A stretch of DNA of 64,000 bases from assembly GCA_000163995.1 (NCBI GenBank), contig CM000855.1, positions 516,028 to 580,027 on the forward strand. The letters run 5' to 3'. A program made the position numbers and the translations under genes. The stretch is from Campylobacter jejuni subsp. jejuni 414. GTDB lineage: Bacteria; Campylobacterota; Campylobacteria; Campylobacterales; Campylobacteraceae. The notes below the pieces were generated by a model that was not told the origin of the DNA, ran no database searches, and was given only the letters and a program-made list of their open reading frames with translations. How positions within the stretch are numbered: position 1 is the first letter of the stretch; each line of letters starts with the position of its first letter. Below are positions 11,164-21,478 of this stretch, piece by piece.

Positions 11164-12911
11164 TTTATATTCTCCCTTAATTTGATTCCTAATTCTCTCA
11201 TTGCTTCATTGCTAGCAGGTGATGGTGCGTCTGTCATTAAGCATTGTGCTTTTTGAGTTTTTGGGAAGGCTATGACTTCTCTTATGCTATTTGCTCCTGT
11301 AACTAACATGATAAGTCTATCAAGCCCTATAGCAATTCCTCCGTGTGGTGGTGCACCAAAGCTTAGAGCATCAAGCAAGAAACCAAATTTTTCTCTTTGT
11401 TGTTCTTCATCGATATTTAAAAGCTTGAATACTTTTTGCTGAATATCGTTTTTATGAATTCTTATACTACCACCACCTAACTCAACGCCATTTAACACCA
11501 CATCATAAGCAATAGATGAAATTTCTTCTAAATCATTTTCATCAATATTTTTTGGCATAGTAAAAGGATGATGCATTGCAGAATAACTTCCATCATCATT
11601 TTGCTCAAACATAGGAAAATCAACAACCCATAAGAATTCTAAAGCATTTGGATCTATAAGATTTAATTCATTGGCCAAGAAAATTCTAAATCTTCCCATA
11701 TAATCAAGCACAGTTTTTTTGGTTCCTGCACCAAAAAATACTACATCTCCTACTTCAAGTTCGCAGCGTTTGCTTAGTTTATTTAAGTCTTCTTCGCTAA
11801 AGAATTTGCAAAGTGGACCTTTAAGTCCATCTTCCTTAACTTGTATAAAAGCTAAGCCTTGAGCGCCAAATTTACGCACAAATTCTTCAAATCTTTGCAT
11901 TTGTCTTTTTGAAAAAATAGTATCACCTTTTGGGACGCGTATGGCTTTGATACGATTTTTCTTTATATCTTTAGCAATATTTGCAAAAATTTCATTATTT
12001 GATTTAGCAAAAATATCAATTACATCAATAAATTTAAGATCAAATCTTAAATCCGGTTTATCTGAACCGTAATTTTCGATAGCGTCTTTGTATCGCATTT
12101 GTCTAAAAGGGGTTTGAATTTCTTTACCGCAAGCTTTGAAAATATCTTTTAAAAAATTTTCAGCTACATTGATAACATCTTTTTGCTCACAAAAACTCAT
12201 TTCAACATCAATTTGTGTAAATTCAGGTTGGCGATCAGCTCTTAAATCTTCATCTCTAAAGCATTTTGCGATTTGAAAATAACGATCAAAACCGCTACAC
12301 ATCAGAAGCTGTTTGAAAAGTTGAGGGCTTTGTGGAAGAGCGTAAAATTCACCCTGATGTACACGAGAGGGCACAAGATAATCTCTTGCTCCCTCTGGAG
12401 TGGCTTTAGTAAGAATAGGGGTTTCAACTTCTAAAAATCCCATACTTGCTAAAGAATTTCTGGCTGCGATACAGGCTTTAGAGCGTAAAGCAAAATTTTC
12501 ATAAAGTTTAGGATTTCTTAAATCTAGAAAACGATATTTTAAACGCAACTCCTCATTTACGCTCTCATCGGCGATAGTAAAAGGAGGTACGGCACTTTCA
12601 TTTTCTATAATGAGCTTAGAGACAACTACTTCAATCTCTCCTGTTTTTAATTTAGGATTTACAAGTCCTTCACCGCGTGGACGAATAATGCCTTCTACAA
12701 TAAGTACAAATTCATTTCTTGCATTAGAAGCGATTTCATGAGCTTGTTTGCTATCGTTTGGATCGCAAACAAGTTGGATAATACCACTTCTATCTCTTAA
12801 ATCTATAAAAATAACTCCACCGTGATCGCGGTAGCTATTTACCCAACCGCAAAGTTTAATGTTTTGACCAACATGGGAAATTCCCAAGTCTGTATTATAA
12901 TGACTTCGCAA
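11160..12911 (-). CDS. aspS: Aspartyl-tRNA synthetase (probably non-discriminating)
   Basis: This class II synthetase charges tRNA-Asp. The N-terminal OB-fold anticodon-binding domain is followed by motif 2 ([23 protein letters not shown]), the bacterial insertion (GAD) domain, and motif 3 ([12 protein letters not shown]). The 583-residue length is usual. Epsilonproteobacteria make Asn-tRNA through the transamidation route, so this enzyme is probably non-discriminating; that is family knowledge, not read here. It is the first gene of the minus-strand operon and is divergent from nadK across a 91-bp gap. Confidence 0.96.
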   Translation of the reverse strand: MRSHYNTDLGISHVGQNIKLCGWVNSYRDHGGVIFIDLRDRSGIIQLVCDPNDSKQAHEIASNARNEFVLIVEGIIRPRGEGLVNPKLKTGEIEVVVSKLIIENESAVPPFTIADESVNEELRLKYRFLDLRNPKLYENFALRSKACIAARNSLASMGFLEVETPILTKATPEGARDYLVPSRVHQGEFYALPQSPQLFKQLLMCSGFDRYFQIAKCFRDEDLRADRQPEFTQIDVEMSFCEQKDVINVAENFLKDIFKACGKEIQTPFRQMRYKDAIENYGSDKPDLRFDLKFIDVIDIFAKSNNEIFANIAKDIKKNRIKAIRVPKGDTIFSKRQMQRFEEFVRKFGAQGLAFIQVKEDGLKGPLCKFFSEEDLNKLSKRCELEVGDVVFFGAGTKKTVLDYMGRFRIFLANELNLIDPNALEFLWVVDFPMFEQNDDGSYSAMHHPFTMPKNIDENDLEEISSIAYDVVLNGVELGGGSIRIHKNDIQQKVFKLLNIDEEQQREKFGFLLDALSFGAPPHGGIAIGLDRLIMLVTGANSIREVIAFPKTQKAQCLMTDAPSPASNEAMRELGIKLRENIK

Positions 12912-12991
12912 ATTTATTCCTTGAAAAAGATTTTTTTAAGATAATGAGCAAAATTATAGTATTTTTATTCTTTTGCTTTGCTAAGATTTGA

Positions 12992-12997
12992 TATAAT
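12992..12997 (+). promoter_or_regulatory. nadK promoter -10 box, probably leaderless transcript
   Basis: A perfect TATAAT ends five bases before the nadK ATG at 13003. Transcription normally starts 6-8 bases past the -10, which would put it on or beside the start codon. No ribosome binding site is visible before the ATG. Both facts suggest a leaderless message. Confidence 0.55.
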
Positions 12998-13002
12998 TTT
13001 TC

Positions 13003-13864
13003 ATGCAAAATAAAATAGATTATAAAAATGTTAAAAAAATTGGACTTGTTACACGACCTAATGTGAGTTTAGATAAAGAAATTTTAAAACTTCAATCAAT
13101 TTTATTTATATATAAAGTTGAACTTGTGTTATTTAAAGAAAGTTCTAAAATTTTAGATTTGCCAAAGTATGAACTAGATGATTTGTTTAAAATATCTGAT
13201 TTTGTTATTTCTTTGGGTGGAGATGGAACTTTGATTTCTTTGTGCCGTAAAGCTTGTGAATATGATAAAGCGGTTTTAGGAATTCATGCTGGACATTTGG
13301 GTTTTTTGACAGATTTTAAAGTGGATGAAGCTGAAAATTTTTTTCAAGCTTTTTTTCAAGGAGAATTTAGAATAGAAAAGCCTTATTTGTTAAGTGTTTT
13401 TTTGGAAGATAAACAGGGAAAAATTTTAGAAAAATTAGCTTTTAATGATGTGGTTATCAGTAAAGATAATAAAGTTTCTATGGCTCATATAGAGGTTTTT
13501 AGAAAAGAAAAGAAATTTAATGAGTATTTTGGTGATGGACTTATTGTTGCAACTCCTGCAGGTTCAACAGCTTATAATTTAAGTGCAAATGGGCCTATAG
13601 TTTATACCTTGGCTCAAGCTTTTATATTAACTCCTGTTTGTTCACATTCTTTAACGCAACGCCCTATTGTCTTGCCAAAAGGTTTTGAAATAGAGATTAT
13701 GGCAAAGGATTGTATGCTTTGTATTGATGGACAAGAAAATTATAAAATGAATGATTTTAAAAGTATAAAAGTGGGTTTAAGTGATAAAAATGTGGCTTTA
13801 ATTCACCCAAAAAATAGAGATTATTTTCAAATTTTAAAAGAAAAAATTGCATTGGGGAAATTGA
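13003..13864 (+). CDS. nadK: NAD kinase (3' end frameshifted)
   Basis: NAD kinase makes NADP from NAD and ATP or polyphosphate. The GGDGT motif is near residue 72, with [11 protein letters not shown] and [22 protein letters not shown] following. As read, the frame does not stop but runs into recN until 14142. If the A6 run at 13841-13846 had five A, the protein would end LKEKLHWGN at a TGA at 13862-13864 that overlaps the recN ATG (TGATG), about 286 residues. I therefore treat the apparent nadK-recN fusion as an indel artefact. The gene is normally essential. Confidence 0.88.
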
Positions 13865-15388
13865 TGATAAATAGAATTTTTATGAAAGAAAATCTTGGTT
13901 TTAAAAAAGCTGAGCTTGAAATTTCTAAAGGGTTTACTGTTTTTACAGGACTGAGTGGAGCTGGAAAATCAGTCTTGTTTAAAGGAATTTTATCTGCATT
14001 TTCTTTGAGTGAAAGCGAAGCTAAGATTGTTGAAATAGAGCTTGATGATGAGTTGGATTTGGAAAGTTTTGGTATAGAAAGTGAAAAGGAGAATGTTTTT
14101 AAGCTTTTAAAAGAAAAAAAGCACAAAGTATTTTATCAATAATCAAAGCATAGCTAAAAAAAGCTTGCAAAATTTAAGCAAAACTTTTATTAAGTATTTA
14201 AGTCCAAAAGAAAATAATGAATTTGAAAATGAAAAATTTTTAAATCTCTTAGATATTTTAGAGATACAAGAAAATGCAAATTTTATTTCTTTTTTAGAAG
14301 ATTTTAAAAAAGATTTTAATGTTTACAGTCAAATTTCTAATGATCTTAATGTAATTTTAGAAGAAGAAAAAAAAGTAGAAGAATTAAAAGAATTAACTAG
14401 GGTGCAAATTGAGAAAATTTCAAGTATCAATCCTAAAATAGGTGAATATGAAGAGCTTTTAACACTTAAAAAAAAGCTTTCTAAAAAAGATAAACTAGAA
14501 GAAGCTTGGAGCAAGGCAGAGCGTATTTTTGAATTTGAAAAAGTTGTCATTGAAGCTTTAAATTTAAGCGAAGTTGATGCGAGTTTTTTTAGCGAATGTT
14601 TAAATGAGTTGCGTGTGATTTGTGAAAATCAAAAAATGGAAGATTTGGATTTTGATGTGGAGACGCTTTTAGATCGCATTGAAAAACTATCCTATCTTAT
14701 CAAGCGTTATGAAAGCATAGAAAATGCTTTAGAGATCTTAACGCAAAAAAAACATGAACTAGAGCATTATGAAAATATAAGTTTTGAAAAAAAAGAACTT
14801 GAGAAAAAATTTCAAAAATTAAAACAAAAACTAGAAGAAAAAGCACAAATTTTAAGCCAAACAAGAAAGAGAAATCTTAAAAAATTAGAAAAATACCTAA
14901 ATGATTATCTTAAAAATCTTTATATGAAAGATGCAAATTTAACACTTAAAGAAAATGAAAAAATTTCAATTTTAGGTAAAGATGAAGTAATGTTAGATAT
15001 TAATTTAGCTAATTTAAAAAACTTAAGTTCGGGTGAATTAAATCGCTTAAGACTCGCTTTTATAGCTACAGAATGCAAAATTTTAAACGCAGGTAAAGGG
15101 ATACTATTTTTAGATGAAATTGATTCAAATTTAAGCGGAAAAGAAGCTATGAGTATAGCTAAGGTTTTAGAAGAGCTATCTAGGTTTTATCAAATTTTTG
15201 CCATTTCTCATTTGCCTCAAGTTTCTTCTAAAGCACACAATCATTTTTTGGTTGAAAAAAATGGTGAAGAAAGCAAGGTTAAGAAGCTTAATCAAGAAGA
15301 AAGAATTAAAGAGCTTGCTAGAATGGTGAGTGGGGAGCTTGTTAGCGATGAAGCAATAGAGTTTGCTAAAACTTTGTTTAAGAATTAA
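13864..15388 (+). CDS. recN: DNA repair protein RecN, with frameshift
   Basis: RecN is an SMC-like ATPase that acts in double-strand break repair. The Walker [16 protein letters not shown] lies near residue 25. Long coiled coils fill the middle, and the C-terminal half carries the ABC signature [13 protein letters not shown] and Walker [18 protein letters not shown]. The frame is broken between about 14110 and 14130. One A fewer in the A7 run at 14114-14120 joins the pieces into about 507 residues (through [13 protein letters not shown]). The start overlaps the nadK stop, which implies coupling. Confidence 0.87.
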
Positions 15389-15488
15389 GCGGATTTTTTA
15401 TTTTGCTATGTTAAAATTGTGTAACTATGAAAATTTCTTTTCTTTGAAGAGAAATATTAAAAATTTTTTAGATTAAGGTTGTTGCACT

Positions 15489-16733
15489 ATGAGTAAAAAA
15501 ATTTTAATTATTGATGATAACAAAATGCTTGGTAAACTTTTAGCTAAGAAAATTCAAATGACTTTGGATTATGAGGTGGATATTGCTTTTGGTTTTGCTG
15601 AAACTAAAGAATTAATGAATAATGATTATTTTTTGGCTTTTGTGGATTTATGTTTACCGGACGCTCCAAATGGTGAAGTTGTAGATTATGTTATAGAAAA
15701 GAAAATTCCCGCTATTGTTCTTACGGCTAGTAATGATAAGGCCACTAAAGAAAAATTTATGGATAAAGATATACTAGATTATATTTTTAAAGAGAGTGAA
15801 ACTTGTATTGATGATATTATTGGTTCTATTATGAAACTTAATCAGTATGCAAAAACTAAAGTGATTCTAGCTATGAGTAAACTATCTGAGCGTAATGAAA
15901 TTAAAAAAATACTTACTCAAAGACAATTTAATGTTTTAGCAGCAGCTCATGGGGAAGAGGCGATGAGTTATTTAAATGATAATAATGATGTTAAGCTTAT
16001 CGTAGCAGATGTTAACATGCCAGTAATTAGTGGTTTTGAACTTTTAACTCAAGTAAGAGAGCGTTTTAGTGATGATGAACTAGGTGTGATTCTTTTGGGA
16101 GATCATAATGATTCATTTGAAGCAAACTCTTTTAAAAATGGCGTTAATGAATATTTATTTAAACCTTTAAGTAAAGAAAGCTTTAATTGTCGCTTAGATC
16201 GTTGCTTATCTTATATGGATGATAAAAAAATTTTAAGTACTTATAATATTTTAGATCCTGTATCCGGAGTTAAAAATTATAACGCTTTAATTAATGGAAT
16301 AGATGATTATTTTAATGAAATAGCAACAAAAGATGAGGAATTTGCCTTTGCTTTCTTAGATGTAGATAATCTTCAAATGATTAACGATGAATACGGCCAT
16401 GGGGTTGGCGATGAAGTGATTAAAATTTGCGCCAATGAAATAGTTAATGAAACCAAAGGAAGAGATCTTGTGGGTAGATATAGTGCAGAAAAAATTTGCA
16501 TTTTGCTTAAAAATATATCTCAAGAAAGAGCAATTAAAATCTTTTCTCGTATACGAGTAAATATAAAAAAAGTTGGTGTTTTGGTTAATTTAGATGAAGT
16601 CTTTTTTACAGCTTCTATAGGTGTGGTTTTTGGAAAAAGTGGAGATAAGATTGATTCTTTAGTGGATAAAGCAAGTAAAATATTGTCTCAGGCAAAAGAT
16701 AATGGCAAGGACAGAGTTGAAGTATGTTCTTAA
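15489..16733 (+). CDS. cbrR: Response regulator with two REC domains and a degenerate GGDEF domain (CbrR)
   Basis: The 414-residue protein has two receiver domains and a GGDEF-like domain. The first REC carries the phospho-acceptor Asp at residue 53 in FVDLCLPD; the second carries it in IVADVNMP. The third domain keeps the substrate-side NDEYGHGVGDEV, but at the position of the GGDEF signature it reads RYSAEKICILL, so it should not make cyclic di-GMP. The orthologue in C. jejuni (Cj0643, CbrR) is known for its role in bile (deoxycholate) resistance. It is followed by tatD with a ten-base overlap. Confidence 0.88.
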   Translation: MSKKILIIDDNKMLGKLLAKKIQMTLDYEVDIAFGFAETKELMNNDYFLAFVDLCLPDAPNGEVVDYVIEKKIPAIVLTASNDKATKEKFMDKDILDYIFKESETCIDDIIGSIMKLNQYAKTKVILAMSKLSERNEIKKILTQRQFNVLAAAHGEEAMSYLNDNNDVKLIVADVNMPVISGFELLTQVRERFSDDELGVILLGDHNDSFEANSFKNGVNEYLFKPLSKESFNCRLDRCLSYMDDKKILSTYNILDPVSGVKNYNALINGIDDYFNEIATKDEEFAFAFLDVDNLQMINDEYGHGVGDEVIKICANEIVNETKGRDLVGRYSAEKICILLKNISQERAIKIFSRIRVNIKKVGVLVNLDEVFFTASIGVVFGKSGDKIDSLVDKASKILSQAKDNGKDRVEVCS

Positions 16734-17539
16734 ATCTTGATTTTCAAGATGGTTTAAGAATTGTTGATACGCATTGCCATCTAGATAGTGAAGCATTTAA
16801 AGATGATTTGGATGAGACTTTAAATCGTGCTTTTAAAAATGGCATAGAGAAGATCATCATACCTGGTGCTGATATAAAAGATTTGCCTTACGCAGCTACA
16901 ATCGCTCATAAATATAAAAACATTTTTTTGCAGCAGGGGTGCATCCTTATGAAATCGATGGTTATGATGAGGAAATTTTAAGGCAGTATTTATGCAATGA
17001 AAAGTGTGTAGCTGTCGGTGAATGTGGGCTTGATTATTTTCGTTTTAAAAGTGAGTTTGCTGAAGAAATTCAAAAAAGAAAAAGAAAATCAAAAAAAGAT
17101 TTTTATTGCGCAACTTGAACTTGCTATTGAATTTAAAAAACCTGTTATTATTCATTCAAGAGAGGCAAATCATGATACTTATGAGATTTTGCATGAGTAT
17201 TCTAAGGATTTAGTAGGAGGAGTTTTGCATTGCTTTAATGCAAGTGAGCATTTGTTAGCTCTTTTTGAAGAGGGGTTTTATTTTGGTATTGGAGGGGTTT
17301 TAACTTTTAAAAATGCTAAAAAATTAGTTGAAATTTTACCTAAAATTCCAAAAGATAGATTGCTGCTTGAAACTGATGCTCCATATCTTACTCCAGAACC
17401 TTATCGTGGTAAAAGAAATGAACCCTTACTGAGTCAATTTGTAGCAAATAAAATGTGTGAAGTACTGAATTTATCAAGAAAAGAACTTCTAGAAATTTGT
17501 TTTAGTAATTCTGAAAAATTATTTTTTAAAGGCTATTAA
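16724..17539 (+). CDS. tatD: TatD family metal-dependent nuclease, two frameshifts
   Basis: This TIM-barrel metallohydrolase of the TatD family (DNase or 3'-5' nuclease) shows IVDTHCHLD near residue 14, AVGECGLDYFRF, PVIIHSREA and LLLETDAPYLTPEPYRGKRN, which hold the metal ligands. The frame breaks twice. At the T7 run 16923-16929 one more T gives IFFAAGVHPYEIDGYDEE. At the A6 run 17072-17077 one fewer A gives EIQKEKENQKKIF. Corrected, the protein is about 270 residues, the normal length. Both breaks are in homopolymers and probably sequencing errors. It overlaps cbrR and abuts the transglycosylase. Confidence 0.85.
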
Positions 17540-18657
17540 TGAAAAAAGTTTTATTTTATTTTTTAATATGTTTTAATTTTCTTTTTGCACAAATTAACAC
17601 TCCTGAATTTTATGAAAGACAAATGAATGTTTTAAGAAATTTAGATATTAATCCAAGTTTTATCAGTGATTTGATTTTTGTGCAAACTCAACAAGATATA
17701 AAATCAAAACATACTCAAACTTTAATAGACAGTATGCAAAATTTTTCAAAAGTTACTCCTATGATAAGGAAAATTCTAGATCAACAAGGAGTTCCTGGAG
17801 AAATTTTATATTTAGCCATGGTTGAATCAGGATTGAAAACCCATAGTGTTTCTAATGCTAAGGCTGTAGGGGTTTGGCAATTTATGCAACCAACAGCTAG
17901 AAATTTAGGTTTAAGAATTGATGCTTATGTTGATGAAAGACGTGATCCGGTTAAGTCAACTTATGCGGCTACAAATTATTTAAAAGAATTAAAAGAAGAA
18001 TTTGGTAAATGGTATTTAGCGCTTTTGGCTTATAATTGTGGAAATGGCAAATTAAGACAAGCTATTAAGCAAGCAAGAAGTGATGATTTAAGCGTTTTAT
18101 TGGATCCTAATAAAAAATATCTTTCTTTAGAAACTAGAAATTTTATAAGAAAGATTTTAACACTCGCTTTTTTAGCCAACGATAGAGATTTTTTAGTAGA
18201 TAAAGATGCGTCTTTAATGAATTATGCTTTAAGCAATGAATTTGCAAAAGTTGATGTGCCTTCCTCTGCATCTTTAAAAGAAATAGCTAAAAATTTAAAT
18301 ATGGATCTTGTAACTTTTAAAAAATACAATCCACAATTTAAACATAATTTTACACCACCTGGCAAAGGATATTATATGTATATACCACTTAATAAAGTGG
18401 CATTTTTTGATAAAAATTTTAAAGCAGAAAAACTTGCAAAGGTTGATATAACGATACCTATGACAAGAACTTATATTGTTAAATCCGGAGATTCTTTATA
18501 TAAGATAGCAAAAAAATATAATATAAGCGTTGATGAAATTCGCGAATTTAACAAAATAGCAAGAAATCATCTTAGTATTAATCAAAAATTAATTATACCA
18601 ATTAAGGAGAATAAAAATGCAAATAAAAACAATTACACTAAAGTTGTCAGCCGTTAG
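17539..18657 (+). CDS. Membrane-bound lytic murein transglycosylase with LysM (MltD-like)
   Basis: The enzyme cleaves peptidoglycan glycan strands to 1,6-anhydro ends. A signal peptide (about residues 1-17) is followed by an SLT domain with the catalytic Glu in YLAMVESGLKTHSVSNAKAVGVWQFM and the LALLAYNCGNGKLRQA motif. A C-terminal LysM (TYIVKSGDSLYKIAKKYNIS) binds peptidoglycan. The 372-residue size fits MltD relatives with one LysM. It overlaps the rlpA start by 41 bases, and the two likely work together on the cell wall. Confidence 0.9.
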   Translation: MKKVLFYFLICFNFLFAQINTPEFYERQMNVLRNLDINPSFISDLIFVQTQQDIKSKHTQTLIDSMQNFSKVTPMIRKILDQQGVPGEILYLAMVESGLKTHSVSNAKAVGVWQFMQPTARNLGLRIDAYVDERRDPVKSTYAATNYLKELKEEFGKWYLALLAYNCGNGKLRQAIKQARSDDLSVLLDPNKKYLSLETRNFIRKILTLAFLANDRDFLVDKDASLMNYALSNEFAKVDVPSSASLKEIAKNLNMDLVTFKKYNPQFKHNFTPPGKGYYMYIPLNKVAFFDKNFKAEKLAKVDITIPMTRTYIVKSGDSLYKIAKKYNISVDEIREFNKIARNHLSINQKLIIPIKENKNANKNNYTKVVSR

Positions 18658-19444
18658 TTTATGGGGTTTGTTTTTTAGTGGTTGTTTAGGCACTAGTTTT
18701 TTTTCTAGTATGGATAATGCTCAAGTGTATTATCCTTCAAATGATTTTAAAAGCAGTCCTAGTTCTTCAGGAACTAAAGGGACGATGAAGCCTTATACTA
18801 TCAATGGTAAAACTTATTATCCTACTGTTGTGGCAGTAGGAGAGAGTGCTGATGGTATTGCGAGTTGGTATGGTCCAGGTTTTCATGGTAAAAAAACTTC
18901 TAATGGTGAAACCTATGATCAAAATGGTTTAACCGCAGCACATAAAACTTTACCTATGAATACCATTTTAAAAGTAACCAACTTAAATAACAATCGTCAA
19001 GTTACTGTTCGTGTTAATGATAGAGGTCCTTTTGTGAATAATCGTATTATAGATTTATCAAAAGGAGCTGCGAGTCAAATCGATATGATTACTTCAGGAA
19101 CAGCTCCAGTAAGACTTGAAGTTATAGGATTTGGATCAAGTAATTCGGGTAATAATATTGTACATTCTAATGTAAACTATGGAAACAATGGAGAAATTGT
19201 AAATAATGGTCAAATTTATGAAGGTGGAAATTTCATGGTTCAAATTGGAGCCTTCAAAAATCCAGCCGGAGCGCAAACGATAGCAGCAAGATATAAAACT
19301 TATAGAACTTATAGTTCTACTATACGCACAAGTTCGATAGATGGATTAAACCGTGTTTTCTTAACAGGCTTTAGAAGTGAAGATGAAGCAAGAGATTTTG
19401 CTGCAAGTGGTGCATTTGCAGGCGCATTTGTTGTAAGAGAGTAA
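18617..19444 (+). CDS. rlpA: Septal ring lytic transglycosylase RlpA family lipoprotein
   Basis: A lipoprotein signal ends at LFFSGC near residue 22. The double-psi beta-barrel catalytic domain follows (GIASWYGPGFHGKKTSNGE, LTAAHKTLPMNT, VRVNDRGPF), with its catalytic His and Asp, and a C-terminal SPOR domain (FMVQIGAFKNPAGA) binds denuded glycans at the septum. RlpA cleaves such glycans during daughter-cell separation. The ATG at 18617 lies inside the end of the previous gene but has a clear AAGGAG six bases upstream. Confidence 0.92.
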   Translation: MQIKTITLKLSAVSLWGLFFSGCLGTSFFSSMDNAQVYYPSNDFKSSPSSSGTKGTMKPYTINGKTYYPTVVAVGESADGIASWYGPGFHGKKTSNGETYDQNGLTAAHKTLPMNTILKVTNLNNNRQVTVRVNDRGPFVNNRIIDLSKGAASQIDMITSGTAPVRLEVIGFGSSNSGNNIVHSNVNYGNNGEIVNNGQIYEGGNFMVQIGAFKNPAGAQTIAARYKTYRTYSSTIRTSSIDGLNRVFLTGFRSEDEARDFAASGAFAGAFVVRE

Positions 19445-19450
19445 GAAGTT

Positions 19451-19939
19451 GTGACAGAATTGATTTTTTTAGATGTAGATGGTTGTTTAACTGATGGAAA
19501 GATTATTTATACTTCAAATGGAGAATTTATCAAAGAATTTGATGTAAAAGATGGAGCAGCTATTGAGGCTTGGTTAAAGCTTGGTAAAAAAGTTGCTATT
19601 ATTACAGGTAGAAATTGTCCTTGTGTTGAAAAAAGGGCTAAAGACTTAAAAATAGAAATTTTACATCAAGGTATCAAGGATAAACTAACTTGTGCAAAAG
19701 AAATTTTGCAAAAACTTGATTTGGATTTTTCTCAGTGTGCGGCTATTGGAGATTATTTTAACGATAAAGCTTTACTTGAAAGCGTAGGACTTAGTTTTAA
19801 ACCAAAAGATGGGCATAAAGATTTAAATGTAGATATAGTGCTTAGCAAAAAAGGTGGAAAGGCTGCAGTAGCACAGATGATAGAAATTTTGATAGAAAAA
19901 AATCATCTAGAAAAAGAATGGAATAAGCTTTGGCTATAA
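19451..19939 (+). CDS. kdsC: KDO-8-phosphate phosphatase KdsC
   Basis: This HAD-family phosphatase makes free KDO for lipooligosaccharide. Motif I is FLDVDGCLTDGKI at residues 6-18, followed by VAIITGRN and AAIGDYFNDKALL. The protein is 162 residues with the short cap-less type C0 fold. The start is GTG, just after rlpA. The order kdsC-lptC-lptA is the classic KDO/LPS-transport cluster, which supports the assignment. Confidence 0.9.
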   Translation: MTELIFLDVDGCLTDGKIIYTSNGEFIKEFDVKDGAAIEAWLKLGKKVAIITGRNCPCVEKRAKDLKIEILHQGIKDKLTCAKEILQKLDLDFSQCAAIGDYFNDKALLESVGLSFKPKDGHKDLNVDIVLSKKGGKAAVAQMIEILIEKNHLEKEWNKLWL

Positions 19940-20442
19940 AAATTTTTGGAATTTTAATTGCTCTTTTTACGATTACTTTTACGATTTTGAGTTTACAAGA
20001 TCCGTATTCTTTAAATTTGCAAACTAATGCTTTAAATTTTAAAAACATTGAAGCTCAAAATTTAAAAGCCTATGAGAGCAATACCAGCACAATTAAGGCA
20101 TACTATAAGGCAAATTCTTGGGTAAGATATGCAGATAGAGATGAATTTAATGATTTTATTACTTTAAATTTAGATTTTAATCTTAGTGCAAATTATTTAG
20201 AGTTTTTTAACAAGGATATGAGCAAGGTTTTATTTGAAGGAAATGTTACCTATATAGGTGCTAATGTCAAAATTATTTCCCAAGAGGTAGAATATGATCC
20301 TAAGGATAAAATTTTGCATACAAATGCTAACTTTAAAGCTCTAATCAATGGAAGTATTATTAACGGAAATACTTTAAACTATGACATAAAAAATAAAATC
20401 TTAAATATCCAAGGAGTAAACGCGTGGTTGCAAGACAAATAA
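19930..20442 (+). CDS. lptC: LPS export protein LptC
   Basis: LptC is the single-pass inner-membrane protein that links the LptB2FG ABC transporter to the periplasmic LptA bridge. The 170-residue protein has one N-terminal membrane helix (residues 2-20) and a beta-rich periplasmic domain of the OstA/LptC type (FNDFITLNLDF, ISQEVEYDPKDKIL). It starts with TTG, overlapping the kdsC end. Weak sequence conservation is typical, so the call leans on position before lptA. Confidence 0.83.
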   Translation: MAIKIFGILIALFTITFTILSLQDPYSLNLQTNALNFKNIEAQNLKAYESNTSTIKAYYKANSWVRYADRDEFNDFITLNLDFNLSANYLEFFNKDMSKVLFEGNVTYIGANVKIISQEVEYDPKDKILHTNANFKALINGSIINGNTLNYDIKNKILNIQGVNAWLQDK

Positions 20443-20885
20443 TTTTATTTTTAGTTTGTGTTAATGTGACTTGGGCAACTCAAATCGAAGTAAAAGCTTT
20501 AAATTTTTATTCAGATGAAAATAAGGGTGAAAGTATTCTTAGTGGAAATGTGGAAGTGATTAGAGGTGATGATATTTTAAATTCTGAAAAATTGATTATT
20601 TATACAGATAAAAATCGCAAACCTATTCGTTATGAGGCAATGCAAAATGCTAGATTTAAAATTGTTTTAAAAGGTAAAACTTATAAAGGCAGCGGAGATA
20701 AATTTATTTATAATGTTGTCAAAGATACTTATGAGATTGATGGCCATGCCTATATAAATGAACTCGGAAGTAATCAAAAACTTTTTGGTGATAAAATAAT
20801 AGTTGATAGAAAAGCTAATATTTATCAAGTACAGAGCAAGGATCAAAAACCTACTCGTTTTGTGTTTGACTTAAAAGACAAATGA
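20424..20885 (+). CDS. lptA: LPS transport periplasmic protein LptA
   Basis: LptA is the periplasmic beta-jellyroll protein that bridges LPS from inner to outer membrane. It has a short signal peptide (about 16 residues), then repeated beta segments such as GESILSGNVEVIRGDDILNS and KTYKGSGDKFIYNV, typical of the OstA domain. At 153 residues it has the usual length. The GTG start overlaps lptC and the stop overlaps engB by four bases. Confidence 0.86.
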   Translation: MVARQIILFLVCVNVTWATQIEVKALNFYSDENKGESILSGNVEVIRGDDILNSEKLIIYTDKNRKPIRYEAMQNARFKIVLKGKTYKGSGDKFIYNVVKDTYEIDGHAYINELGSNQKLFGDKIIVDRKANIYQVQSKDQKPTRFVFDLKDK

Positions 20886-21478
20886 TAATTAGTGCTAAAT
20901 TTATTACTTCTTTAGCGAAATTTGATAAAAATTTCACTTCAAATTTCAGTGAAGTAGCCTTTTTAGGGCGTTCTAATGTTGGAAAAAGCTCTTTGATTAA
21001 TTCTTTGTGCAAACAAAAGAATTTAGCTAAAAGTTCAGCAACTCCTGGAAAAACTCAGCTTATAAATTTTTTTGAAGTAACTTGTAAAAAAAATGAAGAA
21101 AAATTTAATATTAATTTTATTGATTTACCAGGATTTGGATATGCAAAAGTTTCTAAAAATTTAAAAGAAATATGGAATCAAAACTTAGATGAATTTTTAA
21201 AATTTAGAACTTCGATAAAGCTATTTATACATTTAATTGACTCAAGACATACTCATTTAGAGATTGATATGAATTTAAATGATTATTTGAAAAATTTTTT
21301 ACGACCCGATCAAAAAATTTTAAAAGTCTTTACTAAATGTGATAAATTAAATCAAAGTGAAAAAACTAAGCTAAAGAATGAATTTAAAGATTTTCTTTTA
21401 GTTTCAAATTTGAGTAAATTTGGCCTTGATTCTTTAGAAGATATTATTATAAATCAAACTTTAGGTTTTGACAAATGA
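20882..21478 (+). CDS. engB: Ribosome biogenesis GTPase EngB (YsxC/YihA)
   Basis: EngB is a TRAFAC GTPase needed for 50S ribosome assembly. G1 is FLGRSNVGKSSLIN near residue 28, G2 lies in SSATPGKTQLINFF, G3 is FIDLPGFGYAKVSK and G4 is VFTKCDKLNQ. Length (198) and motif order are normal. It sits inside the overlapping envelope gene run with four-base overlaps on both sides. Confidence 0.95.
   Translation: MIISAKFITSLAKFDKNFTSNFSEVAFLGRSNVGKSSLINSLCKQKNLAKSSATPGKTQLINFFEVTCKKNEEKFNINFIDLPGFGYAKVSKNLKEIWNQNLDEFLKFRTSIKLFIHLIDSRHTHLEIDMNLNDYLKNFLRPDQKILKVFTKCDKLNQSEKTKLKNEFKDFLLVSNLSKFGLDSLEDIIINQTLGFDK

Noticed and set aside
13003..14142. A single NadK-RecN N-terminus fusion protein of 379 residues
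   Set aside because: One base less in the A6 run gives a normal NadK end overlapping the recN ATG. RecN would otherwise lose its Walker A from its other half.
16724..17539. Two separate short TatD-like genes
   Set aside because: The two parts together form a single TatD protein with all motifs in order. Breaks are in T7 and A6 runs.
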